Below are positions 41,642 through 49,905 of a stretch of 64,000 bases of DNA, in pieces. The stretch spans positions 20,581 through 84,580 of the forward strand of contig DASWMP010000294.1 in NCBI GenBank assembly GCA_036399695.1. Reading direction: 5' to 3'. Source of the stretch: DASVEE01 sp036399695. Lineage in GTDB: Bacteria > Acidobacteriota > Thermoanaerobaculia > Gp7-AA8. Numbering within the stretch: position 1 is the first letter of the stretch; each line of letters starts with the position of its first letter. The position numbers and the translations under genes were made by a program. A model generated the notes under the pieces. That model did no database searches. It was not told where the DNA came from and worked only from the letters and a program-made list of their open reading frames with translations.

Positions 41642-43045
41642 TCATGGTGCGAAGTAGCCCTTGATCGTTCGCGCCGAGAGATTCTTCTCCTTGAGTACGA
41701 CCCGTACGTTGCGCCATTCGTTGGACTGGCCGATGTCCGTCACCTGATAAAGGATGGCGAACTGGGCGCGGAGGTCCTTCTCGATTTCGTGATATTTCTT
41801 CACCAGATCCTGCTGCTCTGCCGCCACCGCCACGAAACCGCCGGTCTCCGCGGCGAGGTACTTGAGCTGCTCCAGCTCCTTCGGCTTCGTCAGGTCCGTG
41901 GCGTAGGCGATGAAGTAGATCGGAATCCCGGCCTGACGGGCCGTTTGCGACGCCTCGTCGAACGAGGCGATGGACGCCGTGTCGCTGCCGTCCGTCATGA
42001 TGACGATGGCGCGGCGGCGTTTCTCGTCCTGCAGCTCGCGGACCGCGCTCTGGATCGCGTCGTAGAGTGCGGTCCGTCCGCGCGGTTTTATTGCCTGGAG
42101 CGCGGCTGCGACTGCCGTGCTGTCGTCGGTGAGCGGTTGCGCGCGGCGCGGTACGTCCTGCACCGCCGTCAGGCTGCAGCGGTCCCCTTTGCGCAGCGTC
42201 TTCTCGATGAAGGAGGTTGCGGCCTTCGAGACGTTCTCCATTTCGTACGTCATCGAGGCTGACGCATCGAGCAGCAGCGCGATCGAGATCGGCTGATCGA
42301 AGGCCTTCCCGAACTCGATGATCTTTCCTTCCGCGCCGTTGTCGACGATCTTGAAGTACGACTGATCGACGTGATCCTGCGTGACGCCGTTCCGGTCGAC
42401 CACCGAGACGAAGATCGGCACCGTACGCACCGCGATTTCCTGCGTCACGATGGCAGCGTTGTCCGACCAGAAGTCGGCCGCCTCGTCGCCACCTTTCGTC
42501 TTCGCCGTCACCTGCACGAAGCCGGTGCGCAGGATTTCCGGCGCTGGCTCGAATTGATACGGCTTCGTCGTCGACTCCGACACCACGCGGCCGTTGTCCC
42601 AGAGCTGCACGACTTGGATGGGATCGTCGTCCCTCGCCGTCGTCACCGCCTCGAACGTCTTCTCATCGAGGCGCTTCAGCCGGACCGTCAGCGGCAGGTG
42701 ACCCTTATTGATCGTTTCGCTCCACTGCACCCGCTTTTTCTGCGGGGTGATAGCCGTGACCGTGATCTTGTGCTCGATCGGCGTGGCACCGAAATCGACC
42801 ACGACACGGTAGGGAGAGTGCAGTCCCTCGGCGATTTTCTGACCGTCGACCGTGATCGTCACCTTCCCGCTGTCGAAGCCGGGGTCGACCGTAAGATCGA
42901 TGACGCCGGTATAGAGCTGCCCTCGCGTGGCGTTCTGATCGGCGCGGCTGAGGAGCAGTTGCGTCGAGGCGCTCGCGGTAGAGAAAGGGAGCGTAATGAC
43001 AAGAGAGAGGAGGAAAAGCTGACCGAACCGTTTTTTTGCTGACAT
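41642..43045 (-). CDS. Secreted VWFA-related protein (Acidobacteria-type VWA domain)
   Basis: A 467-residue exported protein with a signal peptide (LFLLSLVITLPFSTASA). The N-terminal half has beta-sandwich Ig-like repeats. The C-terminal VWA domain (about 235-450) has a MIDAS motif DASASMT and VIMTDGSDTASIASF. The layout matches the VWFA-related family common in Acidobacteriota, often linked to surface adhesion or complex assembly. No operon partner is seen. Confidence 0.88.
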   Translation of the reverse strand: MSAKKRFGQLFLLSLVITLPFSTASASTQLLLSRADQNATRGQLYTGVIDLTVDPGFDSGKVTITVDGQKIAEGLHSPYRVVVDFGATPIEHKITVTAITPQKKRVQWSETINKGHLPLTVRLKRLDEKTFEAVTTARDDDPIQVVQLWDNGRVVSESTTKPYQFEPAPEILRTGFVQVTAKTKGGDEAADFWSDNAAIVTQEIAVRTVPIFVSVVDRNGVTQDHVDQSYFKIVDNGAEGKIIEFGKAFDQPISIALLLDASASMTYEMENVSKAATSFIEKTLRKGDRCSLTAVQDVPRRAQPLTDDSTAVAAALQAIKPRGRTALYDAIQSAVRELQDEKRRRAIVIMTDGSDTASIASFDEASQTARQAGIPIYFIAYATDLTKPKELEQLKYLAAETGGFVAVAAEQQDLVKKYHEIEKDLRAQFAILYQVTDIGQSNEWRNVRVVLKEKNLSARTIKGYFAP

Positions 43046-43136
43046 GTTCCCGCCCTGAGCTGGACCGCCTCGTTCGGGCGAGGCGATCTACAAGTCGCGT
43101 CTCACGCCAAGCGCCTACTCCACGTAGTGTGCCAGT

Positions 43137-43390
43137 TGAGGGCTCGGGGCCCGGGGCCCGGGGCGCAGTGGGTCTCAGGCGCGAGGTAAGGGGGACGGGC
43201 ACCTGAGCCCTGGCCAATCTCGGAGTGCGGTGGCGGAGGAGGCGGTTTTGGCCTCGGTAGCTACCGCTCCGTTACACGTGTATCAGAGGGTGGCTCGATG
43301 AAGCTCGCCACCGCATTCGTTTTCTCGGCTTAGCCGCCCCCGGAACCCCGCGTCTGACCCCCAACCGGGCCCTGGGCCCCGGGCTCCGAT
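43137..43390. repeat. Compound repeat: family C copies (C3, C4) around family D copy (D3)
   Basis: C3 (43137-43213) has GGGCTCGGGGCCCGGGGCCC. D3 (43216-43320) has GGAGTGCGGTGGCG, TACCGCTCCGTTACACGTGT, AGGGTGGC and CGCCACCGCATTCG. C4 (43333-43390) has GACCCCCAACCGGGCCCTGG and GGCCCCGGGCTCC. C3 and C4 are mutually inverted. C4 encodes the last about 20 residues of the Slt gene. Confidence 0.8.
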
Positions 43391-45405
43391 CCCTTCTCAT
43401 AGATCCTCCGATACTCGAACCGGTTCCGCGTCACCGTCTTCGCGTACAGCCGCGTCTCCGCGTATGGGATTGCTTCGACGAACAGGTCCGTATCGGCTCC
43501 CTGCATGCGGGCGATCCACTGATCGACGGCCGTCTCGCCGGCGTTGTACGCGGCGATGGCGAAGATCTGATTGCCGTTCATCCGCTGCAGCTTCTGCTGA
43601 AACTCGGCTACGCCAACGGCGATGTTCGTCAGCGGCTCGAAGAGCTGCTCGCGCGAGATCGATCCCAGCCCGCCGGCGGTCGCGATGCGGGTCGCCTCCT
43701 GCGGCATGATCTGCATCAGCCCCACCGCGCCGGCGTTCGAGACCGTCGTCGGCTCGAACCCGCTCTCCTGGCGGATGATCGACGCCACCAGATACGGATC
43801 GATGTTCCGGCGCCCGGCTTCGGCGCGAATGGTTTCCCAGTAGCCCTGCGGCAGCGGATAGAGGATCTCCCAGAAACGCTGCGGGATGTTCATCCCGCCG
43901 TGCCGTACGTACTGGCGAAAGCGGCGCTGCAGCACGCCATTCGCGAGGAACGGCTCGCCCCCCTGCACGTACGTGTCGGCCAGCATGAACTGGATGCCGA
44001 GGTTGTCCGGGTAGGCCGCGGCGAGGAGCTTCATCTCGCGCGTGGCGTCCGACTGCAGGCCGATCTCCTCGAGCGACGCCACCAAGCCGAGGCGGGGATC
44101 GTTCACCTTGGCGATCTCCGCTCGGAGATCGGGGAAGGGGCGGGCATCGGCGAGCGGCGCGTCCAGCTTCCACAACTCGCGGACACGGTAGGCGTAGTAG
44201 CTTGTCGGATACTCCGCGATGATCTGCCGCGCCCGGGCGTTGCGCAGGTCCGTCTCGCCGCGCTTATCGTGGATCTTCGCCGACCAGAAGAGCGAGTTCG
44301 TCTTCCAGTCGCCGTCCGGATACTCGCGGATGTAGCGCGCGTAAGCCGTCAGCGCCTCCGGGTACTTGCCGGCCAGCGTGTGGGTGAACCCGATGTTCCA
44401 GAGGTTCTCGCCGTCGTTCCCGGCCGCGCCCGCGGCGATGCCTGCTTCCAGGTTCCGCACCGCGGCGTCGTAATCGACCGAATCCGTCGTGTAGTACTTC
44501 GCCCGGGCGATCTTCGCTTCCGCCGCTTCCTTGCTCTTCGGGAACTGCTTCTCGACCTCCGCCAGCCCGGCCAGGAACAACTGCGGCTGGTCGTTGCGCC
44601 ACGCCGCCCGCGCGCGCGTCATCATCAGCGACGCGTCGTCCAGCTTCACGTTTTCCGTCTCCGATACGAGCTGCGCGTAGCTGCGCGAGTTGAACAGCGC
44701 CCGCAGTCGGGTCGAGCGATAGAGGTCCTTCGTCTGTGCGTCCGGGAAGCGCTTCGCGATCCGTTCCAGCAGGTCGAGCGCCTGGTCGTAGCGGTTCGCC
44801 CGCGCCAGCTTCGACGCCAGGTCCACCGACTGGTCGAGCGTCAGCTTGTCGATCTGACCGGACGCCTCGCCGTAGATCTGTTCCGTCCAGCGCCCCGACG
44901 TATATGTCGTAAGGAGGCGCATCCGGATGACGTTCGCCAGGTCGGTGCGTCCGGCCTTGGCCAGCCGCCTCGCGAGGTCGACGAAATCGCGCTCGGTCAG
45001 CTCGTCGATCGTGAGCTGCGCGATCTGCGCGAACGCGCCGTCCGTTCGTTCACGGTCGCCGAGCTCCGCGTAGAGCGCCGGCAGTTTCAGGCGGGCGACG
45101 GTTGCGGCTGACGACGTGCCGGTGGCCACGAGCTGCGCCGCGACCGAAGCGGCGTTCGCGAAGTTGCCGCGGGTTTCCTCAGCGCGCACGATCCGCAATC
45201 GCAGGAACGGCGCGACCTCCGGATTCATCCGCGCTGCTTCTTCGAGCGCCGGAACCGCCGCGTCCCACTGCTTCGCGTTGTACTTCGCAAGCGCCTGCTG
45301 CGCCGCTCCTCGGCGATCCGGCTCCGGCGGGGGAGTCTGCGCAAAAGCCTGTCCGAATACCAGCAACCCCACCACCAACCACCGACCACAGGCCACGAGT
45401 CTCAT
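43330..45405 (-). CDS. slt: Soluble lytic murein transglycosylase (Slt70-like)
   Basis: A 691-residue periplasmic enzyme: signal peptide (WLVVGLLVFGQAFA), a long superhelical alpha U-domain of TPR-like repeats (about 40-490), and a C-terminal SLT lysozyme-like domain. That domain includes IIRQESGFEPTTVSNAGAVG (catalytic Glu in RQES), LMQIMPQEAT and IFAIAAYNAGETAV. It cleaves peptidoglycan to 1,6-anhydro products. The last residues (KGSEPGAQGPVGGQTRGSGG) are encoded by family C repeat C4, which probably replaced the original end. ATG at 45405 overlaps the GNAT gene (ATGA). Confidence 0.93.
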   Translation of the reverse strand: MRLVACGRWLVVGLLVFGQAFAQTPPPEPDRRGAAQQALAKYNAKQWDAAVPALEEAARMNPEVAPFLRLRIVRAEETRGNFANAASVAAQLVATGTSSAATVARLKLPALYAELGDRERTDGAFAQIAQLTIDELTERDFVDLARRLAKAGRTDLANVIRMRLLTTYTSGRWTEQIYGEASGQIDKLTLDQSVDLASKLARANRYDQALDLLERIAKRFPDAQTKDLYRSTRLRALFNSRSYAQLVSETENVKLDDASLMMTRARAAWRNDQPQLFLAGLAEVEKQFPKSKEAAEAKIARAKYYTTDSVDYDAAVRNLEAGIAAGAAGNDGENLWNIGFTHTLAGKYPEALTAYARYIREYPDGDWKTNSLFWSAKIHDKRGETDLRNARARQIIAEYPTSYYAYRVRELWKLDAPLADARPFPDLRAEIAKVNDPRLGLVASLEEIGLQSDATREMKLLAAAYPDNLGIQFMLADTYVQGGEPFLANGVLQRRFRQYVRHGGMNIPQRFWEILYPLPQGYWETIRAEAGRRNIDPYLVASIIRQESGFEPTTVSNAGAVGLMQIMPQEATRIATAGGLGSISREQLFEPLTNIAVGVAEFQQKLQRMNGNQIFAIAAYNAGETAVDQWIARMQGADTDLFVEAIPYAETRLYAKTVTRNRFEYRRIYEKGSEPGAQGPVGGQTRGSGGG

Positions 45406-45773
45406 CCCACCCTCCGGATCCATACGGATCCCTGCTCCTCGAAACCGACGCGGCGCAGAAATTCGTCCGCCCCGCGTGCATCTGTCACCACGAGTTGCAT
45501 CTTCTCGAACTTCCGCGCCAGCTCCGCTGCTTCGCGCAGCATCGCCTTCCCGATCCACTTCCGGCGCAGATCGCCCGCGACCACAATGTCGTCGATGCGC
45601 AGCGCATCACTTGTGATCTCCATCGCCATCACCGCTACCAGGCGCCCCACCAGCTTCCCTAAAAGACCGCACTCAGGCGCGGCCTCCGCGGCCGAATTCG
45701 TTTTCAGAAAATTCGCAACTTCCGGCCGGTCAGGAAGCTCGATCGGGCGGATGAAGAGTCGTTGACCTCGCAC
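45402..45773 (-). CDS. GNAT family acetyltransferase
   Basis: A short 123-residue GNAT. The acetyl-CoA pyrophosphate loop is DLRRKWIGKAMLREAAELAR and the preceding strand ITSDALRIDDIVVAGD. The C-terminal strand FLRRVGFEEQGSVWIRR matches the family end. N-terminal helix regions are trimmed, so the start may lie elsewhere. The substrate is unknown. Its stop overlaps the Slt start, forming an operon. Confidence 0.82.
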   Translation of the reverse strand: MRGQRLFIRPIELPDRPEVANFLKTNSAAEAAPECGLLGKLVGRLVAVMAMEITSDALRIDDIVVAGDLRRKWIGKAMLREAAELARKFEKMQLVVTDARGADEFLRRVGFEEQGSVWIRRVG

Positions 45774-45837
45774 TCGATGACCTCATAAATCCAGACTATT
45801 CAATGCTTTTTCAGCATATTTCTGTGGCAAATAATTC

Positions 45838-45865
45838 TTGACAAAGAAATATGCCCGCGTAGACT
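45838..45865 (+). promoter_or_regulatory. Promoter of the Xer-type recombinase gene
   Basis: TTGACA (45838-45843), a 16-base spacer and TAGACT (45860-45865) in an unusually AT-rich stretch (about 45785-45860), about 45 bases upstream of the ATG at 45911. Confidence 0.6.
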
Positions 45866-45910
45866 TCGACGCAGCTTCCCACCAGCAAAAAGATCAGTAA
45901 CAACACAGTG

Positions 45911-46909
45911 ATGACAATGAACGTGCAGCAGGCGATCACGGAATTCCTCCAGCACGGCCAGACCGTGCGAAATCTGTCTGACCGGACGCTTCGCGCGTAT
46001 CAGTCGGACCTCGCGCAGTTCCAGAACCATCTGGATGGCGCGACGATGGCCGACATCACGGCCGACCACCTCGAGGGTTATCTCGACAAACTCGGCACCG
46101 GCCCCTACCGTGACACCTCCATCCGCCGCAAGGTCGCTGCGCTGAAGGTCTTCTTCCGCTTCCTCGAAGAGCAGGGTGTGGTTGCGGAATCGCCTGCTCG
46201 CAAGCTCAAGATCAAGCGTCCGGTCGAGAACCGCGTTCCGACCGTGCTCTCGACCCGCGAAGTGCGCGCACTCCTGGCCGCTCCGAAGGATCAGGTTTCC
46301 GAGCTCTCGGTCGTCCGCGACCAGTCGCCCGGCGGACGCAACCGCTACTTCTGCGCGGTGCGCGACAACGTCATCCTTGAGCTGCTCTTCTCCACCGGTA
46401 TCCGTATCGGTGAGCTCGTCGCCCTCGACATCACCGACGTCGACATTAGCCGGCGGCAGGTCCAGATCACCGGACGCGCCACCCGCGGCCGCGCCGTAAC
46501 GGTCTCGTCCGAGGTCGTGATCGACTCCGTGCAGCACTACATGGAGCTGCGCTCAGAGCGTCCTCTCGACACGCCGGCCCTCTTCGTCGGCCGCTCCGGA
46601 ACGCGCCTCACCATCTACTCGATCGAGAACATCTTCAAGAAGCACGTCCGGCTCGCCGAGATCAAACGCCACATCACCCCGCACTCCCTCCGCCACACGA
46701 TGGCGGCGATGCTCGTCTCCTCCGGCGCCGACATCCGTGAAGTGCAGGAAATCCTCGGCCATGCCTCGATCCTCTCGACGCAGGTCTACACCAAACTGCC
46801 GATCTCGAAGGGCCGCCGCAGCCATACGGCCCACATGATGCCCACCCGCGTCATGCCCGAGGCTGCCGCCGTCGGCGGCAGCACCGCCAGGCTACCGATC
46901 AAGAAATAA
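45911..46909 (+). CDS. Tyrosine recombinase, XerC/XerD-like
   Basis: A 332-residue site-specific recombinase. An N-terminal SAM-like core-binding domain (residues 1-95, LSDRTLRAYQSDLAQFQNHL) precedes the catalytic domain with R165 (GIRIGEL), H258 and R261 (HSLRH), H284 (GHAS) and nucleophile Y293 (TQVYTK), at normal Xer spacing. The beta-hairpin that usually carries the catalytic lysine (GKGxKxR) reads GRATRGR, so Lys is Arg. An insertion of about 16 residues (SVVRDQSPGGRNRYFC) lies before R165. It probably resolves chromosome dimers, or is a solitary integrase relative. I preferred ATG 45911 over a GTG at 45908. Confidence 0.9.
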   Translation: MTMNVQQAITEFLQHGQTVRNLSDRTLRAYQSDLAQFQNHLDGATMADITADHLEGYLDKLGTGPYRDTSIRRKVAALKVFFRFLEEQGVVAESPARKLKIKRPVENRVPTVLSTREVRALLAAPKDQVSELSVVRDQSPGGRNRYFCAVRDNVILELLFSTGIRIGELVALDITDVDISRRQVQITGRATRGRAVTVSSEVVIDSVQHYMELRSERPLDTPALFVGRSGTRLTIYSIENIFKKHVRLAEIKRHITPHSLRHTMAAMLVSSGADIREVQEILGHASILSTQVYTKLPISKGRRSHTAHMMPTRVMPEAAAVGGSTARLPIKK

Positions 46910-46932
46910 AGACGAATCTCACCGCAAGGTGG

Positions 46933-46968
46933 AAAAGGGCAAGCGGCAACGCTTGCCCTTTTTCTTTT
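46933..46968 (+). terminator. Intrinsic terminator of the recombinase gene
   Basis: AAAAGGGCAAGCG pairs with CGCTTGCCCTTTTT, loop GCAA, followed by TTTTTCTTTT. A GNRA-like loop and strong U tract make this the clearest terminator in the window. Confidence 0.9.
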
Positions 46969-47046
46969 GGGTGCATGGATGGCCAGGAGGCGTGCGCGAC
47001 GCTCCGAGACTCGCTCCGCCTCAGCGCGAAACCACGCAGCCCGCCC

Positions 47047-47466
47047 TCACCGCACTTTCACACTCGTCACGCGCTCGATTGCTCCAAGCACCTTCAGAAA
47101 GCGGGCGTAGTCCGTCGGCGAGACTTCGCTGTTGATCGCCCCTTCCAGCTCCGCGAGCAGCGCCCCGATCTTCTTCGCCGTCGCCGCTCCCTGCCGCGTC
47201 AGCCCGACCAGCAACGAGCGTTTGTCCGACGGATTCACCTTCCGCTCGATCAGCCCACGCTCCTCCAGCCGGTCCAGAATGCTCGTCATCGTCGAATGCT
47301 TCACCCCGAATACCCGCACCAGCTCCGACACGGGACACGGGCCGTAGGGGAGGAGGTAACTGACGAGATGCCCCTCGTTCGCCGGCAGATCCGGCAGCCG
47401 TTCCTCGATCCAGATCGCGATCTGCCGCGAGGCCTTGTGCAATTGCGAGAGGTATTTCAGAGCCAT
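47047..47466 (-). CDS. MarR family transcriptional regulator
   Basis: A 139-residue winged-helix repressor: dimerisation helices at both ends and the wHTH region GPCPVSELVRVFGVKHSTMTSILDRLEERGLIERKVNPSDKRS, where the wing has the conserved DKRS. It is divergent from the DinB gene at 47557, with two palindromic sites in the 90-base gap. It probably represses itself and the DinB gene. Confidence 0.92.
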   Translation of the reverse strand: MALKYLSQLHKASRQIAIWIEERLPDLPANEGHLVSYLLPYGPCPVSELVRVFGVKHSTMTSILDRLEERGLIERKVNPSDKRSLLVGLTRQGAATAKKIGALLAELEGAINSEVSPTDYARFLKVLGAIERVTSVKVR

Positions 47467-47476
47467 CGTGCGTTAG

Positions 47477-47514
47477 TACGAAATCGTAACAACCGGAATT
47501 GCTACGATGTCGTA
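47477..47514. promoter_or_regulatory. Two MarR operator sites
   Basis: TACGA-AA-TCGTA (47477-47488) and TACGA-TG-TCGTA (47503-47514) are two identical 5+2+5 dyads, 26 bases centre to centre (about 2.5 turns), between the divergent marR and dinB starts. They are the best candidate sites for the adjacent MarR protein. Confidence 0.75.
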
Positions 47515-47556
47515 ATATTACTCCACAACGCATTCACACCAGAAACCGGAGGAACC

Positions 47557-48033
47557 ATGAGTCTCGAAGTCTTTCGCGCTCAACTCCAACTCGCCGCCTA
47601 TGTCGCTCAAAGCAACACCGCCGACATCACTCACGAAGAAAGTCTCCTTCGTGTCCTCGGCGACGACGGCAGCTCGATGAACTGGGTCCTCGGCCACGTC
47701 GTCGCCATCCGCAGCCGCCTCCTCCCCGCACTCGGACAGGAACCCGTCTGGTCCTCCGAACAGCAGCGCCCCTACACCCGCGGCTCCGCTCCCGGACCCG
47801 ACATCTACCCCTTCCACGAGATCCGCATCGCCTTCGATGAATCGCAGAAACGTTTCCTCGCCGGCCTCGAAAGCCTCACCCCTCAAAAGCTCGCCGCACC
47901 CATGCCCGGCCCCAACGGCGAGCCCGCCCCCCTTGCTAATCTCATCGCCACGATCGTCGTCCACGATTCCTATCACCTCGGCCAGACCGGCATCCTCCGC
48001 CGCCTGGCCGGCAAACCCGGCGCCGTGAAGTGA
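47557..48033 (+). CDS. DinB family protein, MarR-linked
   Basis: A 158-residue DinB-superfamily protein. Metal ligands probably come from NWVLGHVVAIRSRLL (His of helix 2) and IVVHDSYHLGQTGILRRL (HxxxH, C-terminal helix). It starts at an ATG with GGAGGAACC upstream. Divergent from marR with paired operators, so it may respond to a small phenolic or thiol-reactive ligand; this is inference. Its stop lies 1 base from palindrome F3. Confidence 0.88.
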   Translation: MSLEVFRAQLQLAAYVAQSNTADITHEESLLRVLGDDGSSMNWVLGHVVAIRSRLLPALGQEPVWSSEQQRPYTRGSAPGPDIYPFHEIRIAFDESQKRFLAGLESLTPQKLAAPMPGPNGEPAPLANLIATIVVHDSYHLGQTGILRRLAGKPGAVK

Positions 48034-48147
48034 CGACAGAGAGGCCTCCGGCGGGCGGTCACGGGCCGCAGCGCTGGCCGCGCCGCAGTCGACCCTACTT
48101 TCTAACGTGTTGACTGCGACGCTGTGCGCCGAGCCTGACTTTGCGAC
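48034..48147. repeat. Family F element, left half (F3)
   Basis: GAGGCCTCCGGCGGGCGGTC, then GACTGCGACGCTGTGCGCCG and AGCCTGACTTTGCGACGG, matching the F1/F2 left arm and core; no right arm is left. It starts immediately after the DinB stop codon and runs into the ABC permease pseudogene. Confidence 0.75.
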
Positions 48148-48556
48148 GGCCTTCTACCGCTGTCGTCTTTCTGCTGCTCTCCGCGGTCCCGTACTGGTGG
48201 ATTTCCGATGCCGCCAGCGGACGGGCACTCATGGAGATCCAGGGACAGCGCGCGCTCTACAACTCCGCGACCATCGGCATGGCCACCGCGGTTCTGACGA
48301 CCATTTCGTCGGCTTGGCCGGCTTCTACGTCGTCTCGAATCCCTTACGCCGCGACATCCCTTCGCGGTGCGGCTTCGTCATCGCTTCCACCACCATGCGC
48401 GGCAGCAAATACCTCCTCGGCAAGTTCGCCGGCAACGTCGTCTTCCTTGCCGTCTTCACCGCCGGCTTCATGATCACCTCCATGGCCATGGTGCTGGTGA
48501 GAGGGGAGGCGTCGCTCGAGCGATGGCTGTTCGCGAAGCGCTACCGCAAGAATTAA
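48141..48556 (+). pseudogene. Decayed ABC transporter permease, N-terminal remnant
   Basis: Frame 1 reads AVVFLLLSAVPYWWISDAAS ... GMATAVLTTI; the next residues FVGLAGFYVVSNPLRRDI ... IASTTMRGSKYLLGKFAGNV occur in another frame. Restoring one T in the run at about 48304 joins them into a typical ABC-2-type permease N terminus with two TM segments. The frame then stops as YRKN* where family D element D5 begins, so the C-terminal part is missing. It is bordered by F3 and D5. Confidence 0.8.
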
Positions 48557-48639
48557 TCTTGGAGTGCGGTGGCGGCCAGCCACCGCTCTGCTACACGTGT
48601 AAACGAGCGGTGGCTACCCGCCACCGCAGTCCAAGATTA
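48556..48639. repeat. Family D palindrome (D5), most complete copy
   Basis: Outer arms TAATCTTGGAGTGCGGTGGC and GCCACCGCAGTCCAAGATTA, inner GCCACCGCTC and GAGCGGTGGC, centre CTACACGTGTAA. The two nested stems can fold as a cruciform. It borders the truncated end of the ABC permease pseudogene. Confidence 0.9.
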
Positions 48640-49173
48640 GGTTAGTCACACGGTTCATTGCGCTGCAGGGGAGTACGGCATGTACTGAGCTGGATCCTCC
48701 GCGAACCCGATCCAAGCAGCGAAAGCCGGGATCGATCGTGCTGCCAATTCACGGTATCGACACTGGAGTAGATCTTCCGCGTCGCCGGCCGCTGGTGGGC
48801 GAGGCGGTGCCGATCTATCGTGGACGCGAAGTGACGGGTTTCGCGCAGGACACCACCGCCGTCAACGTTTGTCAGGAACGGCGCTGCCGGAAGGGAACTA
48901 TAAGGAGTCGTGGTGGTGCCTAAGATTGGTAAGTCTGCCTCTGGGTATAAGGAAACCCGTGGGATGTGTCACTCCTTTATGTGAAGCCATTGTTGAAAGC
49001 GGCTGAATCCGTCTACGAAACACCAGGTTACGTAGTGCAACGCTGTTCCGGTCAGGGTGTTCTGTTTCGGATAAGGCAGAGGACGTAGTGATGACCTTCG
49101 TATTAATTACGAAGGCTTAAACTAAGTCAGCGGGCATTAGGATTCGTGCAGCTTTGATGTTGGAGAAGGACAA
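48640..49173. other. Gene-free stretch in a decaying region
   Basis: More than 500 bases with several short open frames but no conserved domain, RNA fold or repeat that I recognise. A/T content rises towards the end (about 48940-49150). Stop codons are frequent in all frames near 48900-49100. It is between D5 and the secreted-protein pair. Confidence 0.5.
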
Positions 49174-49905
49174 GTGAGCCGACGCATTCTCTTGAGTTGC
49201 CTGTGCTTGATATTGCTCTTCGTATGTGCCGCCCAGTCTCTCCGTGCGGAGGACGCGCCGGGGGGTGTTTGCCGCAAGGCGGCATGGGAGTGGACCCTGG
49301 ACGAGCGGCTCGCGGCCAGGTTCGATCCGCACCAGATGCGTCATCGTATTACTGCTGCCCATGAGACCGGAGCACAGGGGACGATTCGTGCCGAGTCCTC
49401 TACACCGGCGACGGCCGCGTCATCCGCTGAGCAACTCCCGACGGTCATTGACGGCAATCGCAATCCCGAGTTGTTTCTTCCGTGGGAGCTCTTCGACGAC
49501 CTGCTGCGAGAGGCGTACGTCGGGCCGTCTGAAGCGCGTGACGTCATTCGCGCCACGTTTCTGGAGCGGGCTACGCGTTTGAGTCTGCCTTCCGATTTCT
49601 GGGACAAGCTCGCTGTTGCCGCGGCATCCCGTCTGGAACTGATCGCTCGCGAGCGGGAACTCCTTGCGACCCGTTCAGCGGCCGATCCCGGCTCGCGTCG
49701 TCGCTTAGATGCGGAGCTGGATCAGATCGAGGGACTCCTCTGCGGTGCGCGGATCGAATCGTTGCGAAAAGCTCGAGTGGCTTTTGGCGAAGAGACGTTC
49801 ACCCGCTTTTTGTACGTCGCGGTGGCGCCGAACCTCAAATATCAGATGGAACCGGGGACGGCGGGAGCAAAGGAGCTTCGGGCAGGCGAGGAGGGCTGCA
49901 AGTGA
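49174..49905 (+). CDS. Secreted hypothetical protein, first of an overlapping pair
   Basis: A 243-residue precursor with a signal peptide (RILLSCLCLILLFVCAAQSL). The mature part is helical and charged (WELFDDLLREAYVGPSEARD, LERATRLSLPSDFWDKLAVA, RRLDAELDQIEGLLCG) without known motifs. GTG at 49174 follows GGAGAAGG. The stop overlaps the GTG of the next gene (GTGA). Lower GC than its neighbours suggests a different origin, but that is only an impression. Confidence 0.7.
   Translation: MSRRILLSCLCLILLFVCAAQSLRAEDAPGGVCRKAAWEWTLDERLAARFDPHQMRHRITAAHETGAQGTIRAESSTPATAASSAEQLPTVIDGNRNPELFLPWELFDDLLREAYVGPSEARDVIRATFLERATRLSLPSDFWDKLAVAAASRLELIARERELLATRSAADPGSRRRLDAELDQIEGLLCGARIESLRKARVAFGEETFTRFLYVAVAPNLKYQMEPGTAGAKELRAGEEGCK

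Noticed and set aside
48738..48923. 61-codon open frame near 48.8 kb
   Set aside because: No ribosome site, no homology; region contains decay. I left it as unassigned.
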